NCBI RefSeq assembly: GCF_900115395.1
Contig: NZ_FOWE01000008.1
Coordinates: forward strand, 1-64,000
Direction: 5' to 3'
DNA from: Geodermatophilus obscurus
Lineage (GTDB): Bacteria; Actinomycetota; Actinomycetes; Mycobacteriales; Geodermatophilaceae
DNA: 64,000 nt
The notes under the pieces were generated by a model, which had not been told where the DNA came from, did not search any database, and was given only the letters and a program-made list of their open reading frames with translations. Below are positions 1-7,876 of this stretch, in pieces (position 1 is the stretch's first letter; every line of letters starts with the position of its first letter). The translations under genes and the position numbers were made by a program.

Positions 1-293
1 TCGCCGCGCCGTCCCAGCACGGCGGGCAGCAGCAGGATCGGGACGAGCAGGATCGCGTACGTCCAGGCGGTGGCGAACCACGTCCAGGTCAGGCCCGCCC
101 CGCCGGCGACGACGGCCGGCAGCACCACCGCAGCCGGTTCCCGCAGGACGTCCGGCCAGTCGAACGTCGAGGACAGCGCGGTGGCCGCCCCCGCGAACGC
201 CAGGGCGCCCGCCACGAACAGGGTCCCCGCCGTGCGGCGCAGGCGGTGGTCCACGGTCACGGTCACGACGGGCACTCCCTGGACGGCGTACAT
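1..293 (-). CDS. Integral membrane protein, 3' end beyond window
   Basis: The frame is open from an ATG at 293 to the left edge, so the C-terminus is missing. At least two hydrophobic stretches are visible: one around residues 23-40 and one around 55-95, rich in Ala, Val, Leu and Trp. I cannot name the family. It is divergent from a TetR gene, which is the usual arrangement for a repressor and its target. The ATG overlaps a GATAAT box read on this strand, so the real start may be the in-frame GTG at 275, which follows a CAGGGAG ribosome-binding site. Confidence 0.6.
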   Translation of the reverse strand, partial: MYAVQGVPVVTVTVDHRLRRTAGTLFVAGALAFAGAATALSSTFDWPDVLREPAAVVLPAVVAGGAGLTWTWFATAWTYAILLVPILLLPAVLGRRG

Positions 294-310
294 TATCTGG
301 ACGGCGTACA
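279..310. promoter_or_regulatory. Direct repeat and two-way -10 region between TetR and membrane gene
   Basis: The 14-mer CTGGACGGCGTACA occurs at 279-292 and again at 297-310, an 18-bp period. Between and over the copies lies TACATTAT, which reads as a -10 box on both strands (TACATT on plus, GATAAT on minus). It is likely the operator and promoter region for the divergent genes. Confidence 0.5.
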
Positions 311-359
311 GGAGCGTTCTCCTGTGTTGCCGGTGACGTCAAGGGGGTAGGGAGCACCG

Positions 360-1112
360 ATGTCCGTCTCGGAGATCCGACGCAGGCGCGGCCCGCGTCG
401 CGCGCTGACCGAGGACGAGATCCTCGATGCGGCGCTGGACCTGCTCGACGAGGGCGGCGCCGATGCGGCATCCATCCGCGGCATCGCCGCACGGGTCGGC
501 GTCGCCCCGAACGCGGTCTACACCTACTTCCCGGACAAGGCCGCCGTGGTGCGCGGCCTCGTCGAGCGGCTGCTCGGCGGGGTGGACCACGACGTGTTCG
601 CCGACCGGGCCCGGCCCTGGCACGAACGCGTCGAGGCCCTGGCCCTGGAGCTGCGGGCCCACCTCTCGGCCCACCCCGGCGCGGTCCCCCTGATGATCGG
701 CGGGCCCATGGACGGGCCCCACGCGCTCACCCTCAACGAACGACTGCTGCAACTGCTGGCCGACGCCGGACTCGGTCCGGCCGACGCCGCACGGGCGTCC
801 TACCTGCTCATCGTCTACGTCTTCGGGTCGATCGCGCTGGAGGTCGCCGACACCTCCCGTCCCGGTCCGCTGCCGCCGGAGGCCGAGCGCGTCGCCGCCC
901 GGAAGGCGGCCTTCTCCGCGACACCGGCCGACGACTTCCCCCGCAGCGCGGAGGCGGCCGCGACCATGGCCGGCTACGTCTCCACCGAGCAGTACCTGTG
1001 GGGACTGCACCGGATCCTGGGCGGCATCGCCGCACGTGAGGCGACGCCGGAGGAGCTCGGACCCGTCGATCTGCGCGACCGGACGGGCCTACGGGAGGCG
1101 CACTCCGCCTGA
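360..1112 (+). CDS. TetR/AcrR family transcriptional regulator
   Basis: This is a 250-residue DNA-binding repressor. The N-terminal helix-turn-helix lies at about residues 20-66, with the recognition segment around GIAARVGVAPNAVYTYF. The remaining 180 residues form a divergent ligand-binding domain of the TetR_C_1 type. The ATG at 360 follows a GGGGGTAGGGAG ribosome-binding site. It is transcribed away from a membrane protein gene, and the 66-bp gap holds a direct repeat that could be its operator. The ligand is unknown; regulation of the neighbour is inferred from the divergent layout. Confidence 0.9.
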   Translation: MSVSEIRRRRGPRRALTEDEILDAALDLLDEGGADAASIRGIAARVGVAPNAVYTYFPDKAAVVRGLVERLLGGVDHDVFADRARPWHERVEALALELRAHLSAHPGAVPLMIGGPMDGPHALTLNERLLQLLADAGLGPADAARASYLLIVYVFGSIALEVADTSRPGPLPPEAERVAARKAAFSATPADDFPRSAEAAATMAGYVSTEQYLWGLHRILGGIAAREATPEELGPVDLRDRTGLREAHSA

Positions 1113-1222
1113 CCGGCGGGGTCCGGATCCGGTCACGCGTCCGTGCGGCGTCCGGGTCCCGGGGTCCCCGTGCCGGCGCCTCCCGGACGGCCGCACGGGG
1201 ATCCCCCCTCGCGGCCGGACGG

Positions 1223-1747
1223 TCAGTGCCCCAGGCCGGGCGGTCGGCGGCCGCGGCCTCCCGGGCGCCGGGGGCGCCGGCGCGGGGACGCGCCGGGGCC
1301 CTCCGCGTAGGTGTAGTCCACCCGCGCCCACACCACCTTGCACCGGCCCTCGACGGTCCAGCCGTGGTCGGCGCAGATGGTGGCGACGAGGGACAGGCCC
1401 ATGCCGCCGTGCGCCGGGTCCCGGTGGACGGCCGGTGACGGGGGGCTGTCCACCGCGGCGTCCCTGACCTCCAGCAGCCAGGAGCGGCCGCTCCGGATGA
1501 CCGTCACCTCGGTCGGGGGGCCCCCGTGGCGCAGCGCGTTGGACGCCAGCTCCTCGAAGGCCAGGAGCAGCCGCTGCACCGCGCCCTCGACGGCCGCGGC
1601 CGGCCGGGCGCCGTCGTGCAGCGCGGAGCCGAGCTGGCGCCGGGAGACGGTGAGCTCGGCCAGCGTCTCGGGGTGCCACCGACCGACGACGGCGGACTCG
1701 GTGTCCCTGATCGGGAGTGCGCGGTGTGCCCACGGCGGCGCGGTCAT
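1223..1747 (-). CDS. RsbW-like ATP-binding anti-sigma kinase
   Basis: A 174-residue protein with a single GHKL-type HATPase domain. The N box ([11 protein letters not shown], with Glu65-Glu66 and Asn70), the Asp96 of the next ATP-binding motif (VRDAAVD) and the GGMGL box at 114-118 are all present. In actinobacteria such small stand-alone kinases bind a sigma factor or phosphorylate a STAS-domain antagonist. The C-terminus is a low-complexity Arg/Pro/Gly tail. A sigma factor of the SigB type lies 0.9 kb away and a STAS protein at 22 kb, but no direct operon link exists, so its partner is unknown. Confidence 0.85.
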   Translation of the reverse strand: MTAPPWAHRALPIRDTESAVVGRWHPETLAELTVSRRQLGSALHDGARPAAAVEGAVQRLLLAFEELASNALRHGGPPTEVTVIRSGRSWLLEVRDAAVDSPPSPAVHRDPAHGGMGLSLVATICADHGWTVEGRCKVVWARVDYTYAEGPGASPRRRPRRPGGRGRRPPGLGH

Positions 1748-1936
1748 CGGCCGACCTCCACGACCCGGGCCGGCTGTTCGACTCGGGTCCTCGTGTTTCG
1801 TCGGGCTCCGGCTCGCCGGCCGGGGCTCCGCGGCGGTCCGGGCCGGGACAACCTGTGACCGACGTTACGCGCACTTCCGGACGGCGGCGTCCCGGAGCGG
1901 TGCCGGTGGCTTCGGTGCCGGGCGCAGGATGGTCCG

Positions 1937-2368
1937 GTGCGCGCGGTGGTCAGCAGGGTCTCGTCGGCGTCGGTGACCGTCGACGGCGCCGTCGTCGGGG
2001 AGATCGGGCGGGGCCTGCTCGCGCTGGTCGGCGCCGGCCGGGACGACGACGCCGGCCGCGCCCGCACGCTGGCGCGGAGGATCCACGAGCTGCGGGTGTT
2101 CCCCACCGACGACGGCGCCCGCTCGGCCGGCGACCTCGGGCTGCCGGTGCTCGTCGTCAGCCAGTTCACGCTCTACGGCGACACACGGAAGGGCCGCCGT
2201 CCGTCCTGGGACGCCGCGGCTCCCGGCGAGGTCGCGGAACCGCTGGTCGACGAGGTGGTCGCCGAGCTGCGGCGGCGCGGCAGCGAGGTGGCGACCGGGG
2301 TGTTCGGGGCCCGGATGTCGGTCGCCTCGGTGAACGAGGGCCCGATGACCTTGCTCCTGGAGGTCTGA
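1937..2368 (+). CDS. dtd: D-aminoacyl-tRNA deacylase
   Basis: This cytoplasmic proofreading enzyme hydrolyses D-amino acids, and mischarged glycine, from tRNA. The 143-residue length is normal. Both family signatures are visible: SQFTLYGD (residues 75-82) and the Gly-cisPro loop NEGPMT (133-138). The GTG start at 1937 is preceded by CAGGAT with a 6-nt gap and no Shine-Dalgarno sequence, so the mRNA is probably leaderless. It stands alone before the sigma factor gene. Confidence 0.96.
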   Translation: MRAVVSRVSSASVTVDGAVVGEIGRGLLALVGAGRDDDAGRARTLARRIHELRVFPTDDGARSAGDLGLPVLVVSQFTLYGDTRKGRRPSWDAAAPGEVAEPLVDEVVAELRRRGSEVATGVFGARMSVASVNEGPMTLLLEV

Positions 2369-2610
2369 CGCGCGACCGGTCGGGTACCGAAGGTGACCGA
2401 ACACACGGCCTGTGCTTCTCCTGTGAACCCGGGCCTGCAGGAACACCAGGCCCCGTCGGAGCCGTTGAACGGGGTGTAACACAACGGACCACAACGGAAG
2501 AACAGCGGGGTGCCGCCCGGACAGCGGCGCTCCACCCCAGACGCGGGTGTCCCACCGGCCACGAGAGCCGGTACATGCATCCGAACTCCAGGCAAGGACG
2601 AAGACATCCC

Positions 2611-3594
2611 GTGACGCTCCTCCAGTCTTCCCCCAGTGACGCTCTCGAGGTCCGCTCGCCGCGACGCGAGCCGGACACCAGTGGCCTGGTGTCGACCGAC
2701 CTGGTGCGCGTGTACCTCAACACGATCGGCAAGACCGCCCTGCTGACCGCCGAGCAGGAGGTCGAGCTGGCCAAGCGCATCGAGGCCGGGCTCTACGCCG
2801 AGCGGCTGCTCACCGAGCGGCAGCTCACCCCGGCCCTGCAGCGCGACTACAAGGCCCTCGCGGCCGACGGCAAGGCCGCCAAGCGGCACCTGCTCGAGGC
2901 CAACCTGCGCCTCGTGGTCTCGGTGGCCAAGCGCTACACCGGCCACGGCATGACTTTCCTCGACCTCATCCAGGAGGGCAACGTCGGCCTCATCCGTGCC
3001 GTCGAGAAGTTCGACTACACCAAGGGCTTTAAGTTCTCGACCTACGCGACGTGGTGGATCCGCCAGGCGATCACCCGCGCCATGGCCGACTCCGGCCGCA
3101 CCATCCGGCTCCCCGTGCACCTGGCCGAGCAGGTCAACAAGGTGGTGCGGACCCGCCGGCGGGTGCACCAGGAACTCGAGCGGGAGCCCACCGCGGAGGA
3201 GCTCGGCCTCGAGCTCGACATGACCCCCGAGCGGGTCACCGAGCTGCTCGAGTACAGCCGCGACCTGGTCAGCCTCGACCAGACCGTCGGCGCCGACGAG
3301 GAGTCCCGCCTCGGTGACTTCATCGAGGACGCCGACGCCGCGGTGGCCGAGGACGCGGTGGCCTTCCAGATGATGAAGGGCGACGTGCGCACCGTCCTCT
3401 CCACGCTGGAGGACCGCGAGCGCGACGTCGTGGTGCTGCGCTTCGGCCTCGACGGCGGCCAGCCCCGCACACTCGAGCAGATCGGCAAGCAGTTCGGTCT
3501 GTCCCGCGAGCGGGTGCGCCAGATCGAGCGCGAGACGATGGCCAAGCTGCGCGACCCGCAGCGCGCCGACGCCCTGCGCGACTACCTGGGCTAG
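2611..3594 (+). CDS. sigB: Group 2 RNA polymerase sigma factor, SigB type
   Basis: A 327-residue sigma-70 family factor close in length to mycobacterial SigB. Region 1.2 is near residues 28-60, region 2 ([18 protein letters not shown] and the tryptophan-rich [11 protein letters not shown]) near 115-155, region 3 near 170-240 and the region 4 helix-turn-helix ([18 protein letters not shown]) near 290-307. It lacks the long acidic N-terminus of a primary factor. I chose the GTG at 2611, which has AAGGACG eleven bases upstream; an in-frame ATG at 2575 would add 12 basic residues. The 240-bp upstream gap probably carries its promoter, but I could not fix one. Confidence 0.93.
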   Translation: MTLLQSSPSDALEVRSPRREPDTSGLVSTDLVRVYLNTIGKTALLTAEQEVELAKRIEAGLYAERLLTERQLTPALQRDYKALAADGKAAKRHLLEANLRLVVSVAKRYTGHGMTFLDLIQEGNVGLIRAVEKFDYTKGFKFSTYATWWIRQAITRAMADSGRTIRLPVHLAEQVNKVVRTRRRVHQELEREPTAEELGLELDMTPERVTELLEYSRDLVSLDQTVGADEESRLGDFIEDADAAVAEDAVAFQMMKGDVRTVLSTLEDRERDVVVLRFGLDGGQPRTLEQIGKQFGLSRERVRQIERETMAKLRDPQRADALRDYLG

Positions 3595-3596
3595 TG

Positions 3597-3656
3597 AAGG
3601 ACCTCCTCGCCCCCCGACCCTCGCTCCGCTCGGGCCGGGTCCCTGCGAGGAGGCCG
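3597..3656. repeat. Dispersed palindromic element, copy 1
   Basis: Directly after the sigB stop. The outer stem pairs CCTCCTCGC (3602-3610) with GCGAGGAGG (3645-3653). It shares the GGCC...GGTCCTT ends and CGAG-rich centre with seven other copies in the window. It probably acts as a terminator here. Confidence 0.8.
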
Positions 3657-3669
3657 TTCCAGCCGCTCG

Positions 3670-3703
3670 GAGAGCCGGTTCCCCCCACGGGGAGCCGGCT
3701 CTC
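3670..3703 (+). terminator. Stem-loop terminator after sigB
   Basis: GAGAGCCGG (3670-3678) pairs with CCGGCTCTC (3695-3703), and inner TTCCCC/GGGGAG bases extend the stem to about 15 pairs around a 4-nt loop. There is no U-tract, as is common at high GC. Confidence 0.6.
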
Positions 3704-3738
3704 GGCGTTGACAGGGCCGCCCGTGCGGGCCACGCTAT

Positions 3739-3760
3739 TCCTCAACCGATCGGTTGAGGA
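3739..3760. promoter_or_regulatory. Perfect 22-bp palindromic operator
   Basis: The core AACCGATCGGTT is flanked by CCTC/GAGG and closes as a perfect 22-bp inverted repeat ending 7 bp before the ATG at 3768. A TTGACA at 3708-3713 and CACGCT at 3731-3736 (17-bp spacing) form a likely promoter just upstream. The shape is typical of TetR-family operators, so bound protein would block transcription. No TetR gene is adjacent. Confidence 0.7.
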
Positions 3761-3767
3761 GGCGGCG

Positions 3768-4331
3768 ATGACCACGACGGAACGGACGACGGCACAGCGG
3801 TGGCAGCGGCTGGCCGACGACTTCGGCCGGCGGGTGGACGCCGTGCCGGCGGATCGCTGGGACGCCCCCGCGCCGTGCGAGGGCTGGGTGGCGCGCGACG
3901 TCGTCCGGCACGTCGTCGACTGGATGCCCTCCCTCTACCTCGGCGCCGTGGGAGTGCCGCTGCCCGAGGGCCCGTCGGTCGACGACGACCCGGCCGGCGC
4001 GTGGCGGGCCGCCGACGCGGCGATCCGCTCGGTGCTCGAGGAGCCGGCGACGGCGCACCAGCAGACCTCCACCCGCGCCGGGGAGATGCCGCTCGAGGAC
4101 CTGGTGGCCATGACCGGCCTGATGGACCTGCTGGTGCACGCCTGGGACCTCGCCCGCGCCACCGGTCAGGACGAGAGGCTCGACGCCGCCGAGGCGTCGG
4201 GCTTCCTCGCCGGCATCGAGCCGTGGGACGCGGCCCTGCGCAGCAGCGGCCACTACGGCGCGCGGGTCCCGGTGCCCGACGACGCCGACGACCAGACGAA
4301 GCTGCTCGCCTTCACCGGCCGCCGTCCCTGA
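3768..4331 (+). CDS. TIGR03086-type DinB-like metal-binding protein
   Basis: A 187-residue member of the mycothiol-dependent maleylpyruvate isomerase/DinB superfamily. Visible features are the N-terminal helix with the PCEGW loop (residues 37-41), the following VRHVVDW helix carrying a metal-ligand histidine, and the LLVHAWDLARATGQ segment near residues 123-136 with the second conserved histidine. Family members are presumed mycothiol S-transferases, but this subgroup has no proven substrate. The ATG at 3768 follows GGAGGCGGCG. Expression is probably repressed through the palindrome immediately upstream. Confidence 0.85.
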   Translation: MTTTERTTAQRWQRLADDFGRRVDAVPADRWDAPAPCEGWVARDVVRHVVDWMPSLYLGAVGVPLPEGPSVDDDPAGAWRAADAAIRSVLEEPATAHQQTSTRAGEMPLEDLVAMTGLMDLLVHAWDLARATGQDERLDAAEASGFLAGIEPWDAALRSSGHYGARVPVPDDADDQTKLLAFTGRRP

Positions 4332-4413
4332 TCGGGGCGGCGCCCGGCCCGCCACCCCGATGAGTTCCGGTGCCGCCGGCGGTCATCCCGTCGCCGACAC
4401 CGAGGAGGGGATC

Positions 4414-5055
4414 GTGGGCCAGCTGAGGGTGCAGAACTTCACCGTCTCGAGCGACGGGTACGGGGCGGGCGAGGGCCAGAGCCTGGAACGCCCGTTCGGG
4501 CACGCCGACCCGGGGGTGCTGATGGCCTGGGCCATCGCCACCGCGAGCTTCCCCGGCCGCGCCGGGCCGGGCGGCAGCCGCGGCCTCGACGACCTCCTCG
4601 TCCGCGACTTCGCGCACGGCATCGGCGCCGAGATCATGGGCCGCAACAAGTTCTCGCCCCACCGCGGCCCCTGGCAGGACCACGAGTGGCGGGGCTGGTG
4701 GGGGGACGAGCCGCCGTTCCACACGCCCGTGTTCGTGATGACGCACCACCTGCGGCCCTCGTTCAGGCTGTCGGACACGACGTTCTCCTTCACCGACGCC
4801 GAACCGGCCACGGTGCTGGAGCAGGCCCGTGCGGCGGCCGGCGGCGCCGACGTGCGACTCGGCGGCGGCGCCACCGTGATCCGGCAGTTCCTGGACGCCG
4901 ACCTCGTCGACACGCTGCACGTCGCCGTCTCCCCGGTCGAGCTGGGCGCCGGCTCCCGGCTGTGGACGTCGCCCGACGAGCTGCTCGACCGCTTCCACCG
5001 CGACGTGGTCCCCAGCTCGAGCGGGGTCACCCACCACCTGTTCTGGCGGAGGTGA
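4414..5055 (+). CDS. Dihydrofolate-reductase-like (RibD C-terminal) oxidoreductase
   Basis: A 213-residue protein of the RibD C-terminal/DHFR-like fold, which binds NADPH. It starts VQNFTVSSDGYGAG after the initiator region, matching the family opening, and carries GGGATVIRQFLDADLVDTLHV (nucleotide-binding loop, about residues 149-168) and the HVAVSPVELGAGSRLW strand. I chose the GTG at 4414 because GAGGAGG precedes it by five bases; an ATG at 4360 is in frame but lacks similarity. Proteins of this group are usually annotated only as dihydrofolate reductase family; the true substrate is unknown. Confidence 0.85.
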   Translation: MGQLRVQNFTVSSDGYGAGEGQSLERPFGHADPGVLMAWAIATASFPGRAGPGGSRGLDDLLVRDFAHGIGAEIMGRNKFSPHRGPWQDHEWRGWWGDEPPFHTPVFVMTHHLRPSFRLSDTTFSFTDAEPATVLEQARAAAGGADVRLGGGATVIRQFLDADLVDTLHVAVSPVELGAGSRLWTSPDELLDRFHRDVVPSSSGVTHHLFWRR

Positions 5056-5071
5056 CACCCCGGCCGCGGCG

Positions 5072-7876
5072 CTACGCGGGGTCGCGCATCCGCCGCGGGC
5101 CGGGCGCGATGCGAGCCGTGGGCGGGCCCACGCGCACGGTGCCTCCGGCGACGACCAGCGACCGGCCGCCGTGCGGCGGGTCGGCCGGGCCGGCGATCAC
5201 CGGCGACAGCGTCAGGCCGAGCACCTCGGGCAGGTCGTCGGCCAGCCGCGCCACCCGCAGCAGCAGGTCCTCGAGCGCCGCGACGTCGACCGGCTCGGCA
5301 CCCCGCCAGCCGTCGAGCAGCGGCCAGGCCCGCGGCTCGCGCACCAGCTCGGCGGCGTCGAGGTCGGTCAGCGGCAGGGTGCGGTAGGCGCGGTCGCCGA
5401 GCAGCTCGGTGGCCACCCCGCCGACGCCGAAGCTGACCAGCGCGCCGAAGGACGGGTCGTCGACGACCTCGACGACCGTGGCCACGCCCGGCGCGGCCAT
5501 CTCCTGCACGATCACCGGGTCGCCGGCGGGGATGGCGCCGAAGGCGGCGCGGACGGCGGCGGCGTCGGCGAGGTCCAGCCGCACCCCGCCGAGGTCGGTG
5601 CGGTGCCGCAGCCACGGCGCCGTCGACTTGAGCACCACCGGGTAGCCGACCGCATCGGCGGCGGCGACGGCCTCCTCGGCCGTGGTCGCCACCCGGGTGC
5701 CCAGCAGCGGCACGCCGTAGGCCGCCAGCAGCGCCAACGTCTCGTCGTCGGTGAGCTGCCGCCCGCCCGGCGCCTCCGTGAGCGCGCCGAGGACGACCGA
5801 CCGCGCCCGCCCGGCGTCGACGTCGGGCAGGTCGGGCACGGTGCCGATCGGCCGCTGCCGCCAGCGGGCGTACTCGGTCACCCGGGCCAGCGCGATGACG
5901 GCCCGCTCGGGCGTGGAGTACGACGGCACCGATCCGCGGGCGGGCATGCCGGCCTCGTCGGGCACGGTCAGCTCCGGCGGGATGCCCTCGGCGGAGAGGA
6001 ACGTCGCCAGCACCGGCTTGGCCGACGCCAGCGACACCTCGCGCAGCGCCCGGCCGTAGGCGTCCGGGGACGTGCGCACCAGCGGCGGGAGGAACACCGC
6101 GACCACGGCGTCGACCCCGTCGTCGTCGACGGCGTCCTGCACCGCCGCCCGGAACGCCTCCGGGCTGCCGGCGCTGCCGATGTCGACCGGCGCCTCGTGG
6201 GACAGCGACAGCCCCTGGTCGAGGACGGAGTCGGCCACCAGCACGCCGAGCGCCGTGGAGTTGCCGACGACGGCGACGCGGTCCCCGGCCGGCAGCGGCT
6301 GGTGGGCGAGCAGCATTCCGACCTCGAACAGCTGGGCGACGGTCTCGACGCGGATGACGCCGGCCGAGGCGAACAGCGCGGCCACCGACTGCTCCGGCAC
6401 CGACACCGAGGTGCCGGCCAGGCCCGGGGTGAGCCCGCCGTGCCGGCCGCTCTTGACCGCGACCACCGGCTTGGTGCGCGCCACCCGCCGGGCCAGCCGG
6501 GCGAACTTGCGGGGGTTGCCGAAGCTCTCCAGGTGCAGCAGCACGACCTCGGTGCCGGGGTCGCTGGCCCAGTACTGCAGCAGGTCGTTGCCGCTGACGT
6601 CGGCGCGGTTGCCGGCCGAGACGAAGGTCGACAGGCCGATGTTGCGGTCGCCGGCCCGTTCCAGCAGCGCCACCCCGAGGGCACCGGACTGGGCGAAGAA
6701 GCCGACCCGCCCGCGCCCGGGCACGCGGGGGGCGAGGCTGGCGTCAAGGCGGATCGCCGGGTCGGTGTTGACGATGCCCAGGCAGTTGGGGCCGACCACC
6801 CGCATCCCCGAGGCCCGCGCCGAGGCGACCAGCCGCCGCTCGGCCGCCCGGCCTTCGGGGCCGGACTCGCCGAACCCGCCGGAGATCACCACCAGGCCGC
6901 GGACCCGCTTGCGGCGGCAGGCCTCCACCACGCTCGCGACCTCGTCGGCCGGGACGGCCACGACCGCGAGGTCGACGTCACCGGGGATGTCCTCGATGGA
7001 GGCGTAGGCGGGCACCCCGCGCACGTGCCGGGCGCCGGGGTTGACCGGGTACACCGGCCCGTCGAAGCGGTAGTCGAGCAGGTTGCGCAGGACCAGGTTG
7101 CCGATCTTGCCCTCGTCGTTGCTCGCCCCGACGACGGCGACCGACGACGGGGTGAGCAACCGGGCGATGGACCGCGACTCGCTGCGCTGCTCGCGCTCGT
7201 AGGCGACGGCGAGGGAGGTCTGCGTGGGCGCGATCGGGAAGGAGAGGTGGACCACGCCCTCCTCGTAGGAGCGGCTGGGCTGGTAGCCGGCGTCGAGGAA
7301 GACCCGCACCATCCGGCCGTTCTGCGCCAGCACCTCGGCGACGAAGGCGGTGATCCCGCGCTCGCGGGCGGCGGCGGCGAGGTGCTCGAGCAGCACCGAG
7401 CCCAGCCCGCGGCCCTGGTGGGCGTCCTCGACGAGGAAGGCGACCTCGGCGTCGGTGGTGCCGGGGTACCGGTCGTAGCGGCCGACGCCGATCAGCTGGT
7501 CGCCGAGCAGCAGCACGAAGGCGACCCGGTCGTCGTGGTCGACGTGGGTGAAGCGGTACAGGTCCTTGTCGCTGAGCCGCTTCATCGGCCCGAAGAAGCG
7601 GTAGTAGCGCGTCTGGTCGGAGCTGCGCTCCATGAGGCCGGTCAGCCCGTCGGCGTCCTCGGGGCAGATCGGGCGCAGGTGCACCGTGCCGCCGTCGGCG
7701 GCGATGATGTCGGCCTCCCAGTGCGCGGGCGGCTTGGGCGCGGGCGGCTCGGGCACGGGTGACCCTCCCCCGCCGGCGGGGTCCACGGTCGGCCCCGCCG
7801 CAGCGCCCGCGGCCCCGTCCAGAGGCTCGCCGCGAGCCTGCGAGTGGTGAGGAGGACGGGGTCCTTTGTCAGTCAC
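5072..7876 (-). CDS. GNAT acetyltransferase fused to ADP-forming acyl-CoA synthetase
   Basis: A 934-residue fusion. Residues about 45-205 are a GNAT domain with the acetyl-CoA loop QGRGLGSVL; about 235-365 a CoA-binding Rossmann domain (SVAVVGASNDEGKIGNLV); about 370-670 succinyl-CoA-ligase-like domains; about 700-915 an ATP-grasp domain (GYPVVLKSTAPWLRHRTDLGGV). Related Pat proteins acetylate and silence acyl-CoA synthetases, but in Salmonella Pat the GNAT domain is C-terminal. The GTG start at 7876 overlaps the end of acuC by 8 bp, so the acetyltransferase and a deacetylase are made together. Residues about 4-22 are encoded by a dispersed palindrome. Whether the ligase half is active cannot be judged here. 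Confidence 0.9.
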   Translation of the reverse strand: MTDKGPRPPHHSQARGEPLDGAAGAAAGPTVDPAGGGGSPVPEPPAPKPPAHWEADIIAADGGTVHLRPICPEDADGLTGLMERSSDQTRYYRFFGPMKRLSDKDLYRFTHVDHDDRVAFVLLLGDQLIGVGRYDRYPGTTDAEVAFLVEDAHQGRGLGSVLLEHLAAAARERGITAFVAEVLAQNGRMVRVFLDAGYQPSRSYEEGVVHLSFPIAPTQTSLAVAYEREQRSESRSIARLLTPSSVAVVGASNDEGKIGNLVLRNLLDYRFDGPVYPVNPGARHVRGVPAYASIEDIPGDVDLAVVAVPADEVASVVEACRRKRVRGLVVISGGFGESGPEGRAAERRLVASARASGMRVVGPNCLGIVNTDPAIRLDASLAPRVPGRGRVGFFAQSGALGVALLERAGDRNIGLSTFVSAGNRADVSGNDLLQYWASDPGTEVVLLHLESFGNPRKFARLARRVARTKPVVAVKSGRHGGLTPGLAGTSVSVPEQSVAALFASAGVIRVETVAQLFEVGMLLAHQPLPAGDRVAVVGNSTALGVLVADSVLDQGLSLSHEAPVDIGSAGSPEAFRAAVQDAVDDDGVDAVVAVFLPPLVRTSPDAYGRALREVSLASAKPVLATFLSAEGIPPELTVPDEAGMPARGSVPSYSTPERAVIALARVTEYARWRQRPIGTVPDLPDVDAGRARSVVLGALTEAPGGRQLTDDETLALLAAYGVPLLGTRVATTAEEAVAAADAVGYPVVLKSTAPWLRHRTDLGGVRLDLADAAAVRAAFGAIPAGDPVIVQEMAAPGVATVVEVVDDPSFGALVSFGVGGVATELLGDRAYRTLPLTDLDAAELVREPRAWPLLDGWRGAEPVDVAALEDLLLRVARLADDLPEVLGLTLSPVIAGPADPPHGGRSLVVAGGTVRVGPPTARIAPGPRRMRDPA
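7811..7867. repeat. Dispersed palindromic element, copy 2 (in coding sequence)
   Basis: CCCCGTCC (7813-7820) pairs with GGACGGGG (7854-7861) around the shared GCGAGCCTGCGAG centre. It sits in the first codons of the GNAT/acyl-CoA-synthetase gene and encodes a [18 protein letters not shown] segment with no domain similarity. Confidence 0.85.

Noticed and set aside
2369-2610. Promoter for sigB from TTGAAC near 2464
   Set aside because: No acceptable -10 box is found at 16-18 bp spacing, so the promoter could not be placed.
1717-2610. Sigma factor frame extending upstream to 1717
   Set aside because: The extension runs through the dtd gene in another frame and has shadow-like composition; the real start is at 2611 or, less likely, 2575.
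5171-7762. An 863-codon open frame on the plus strand
   Set aside because: It lies opposite the GNAT/acyl-CoA-synthetase gene and has no domain, only repeated Arg/Gly/His/Val composition.
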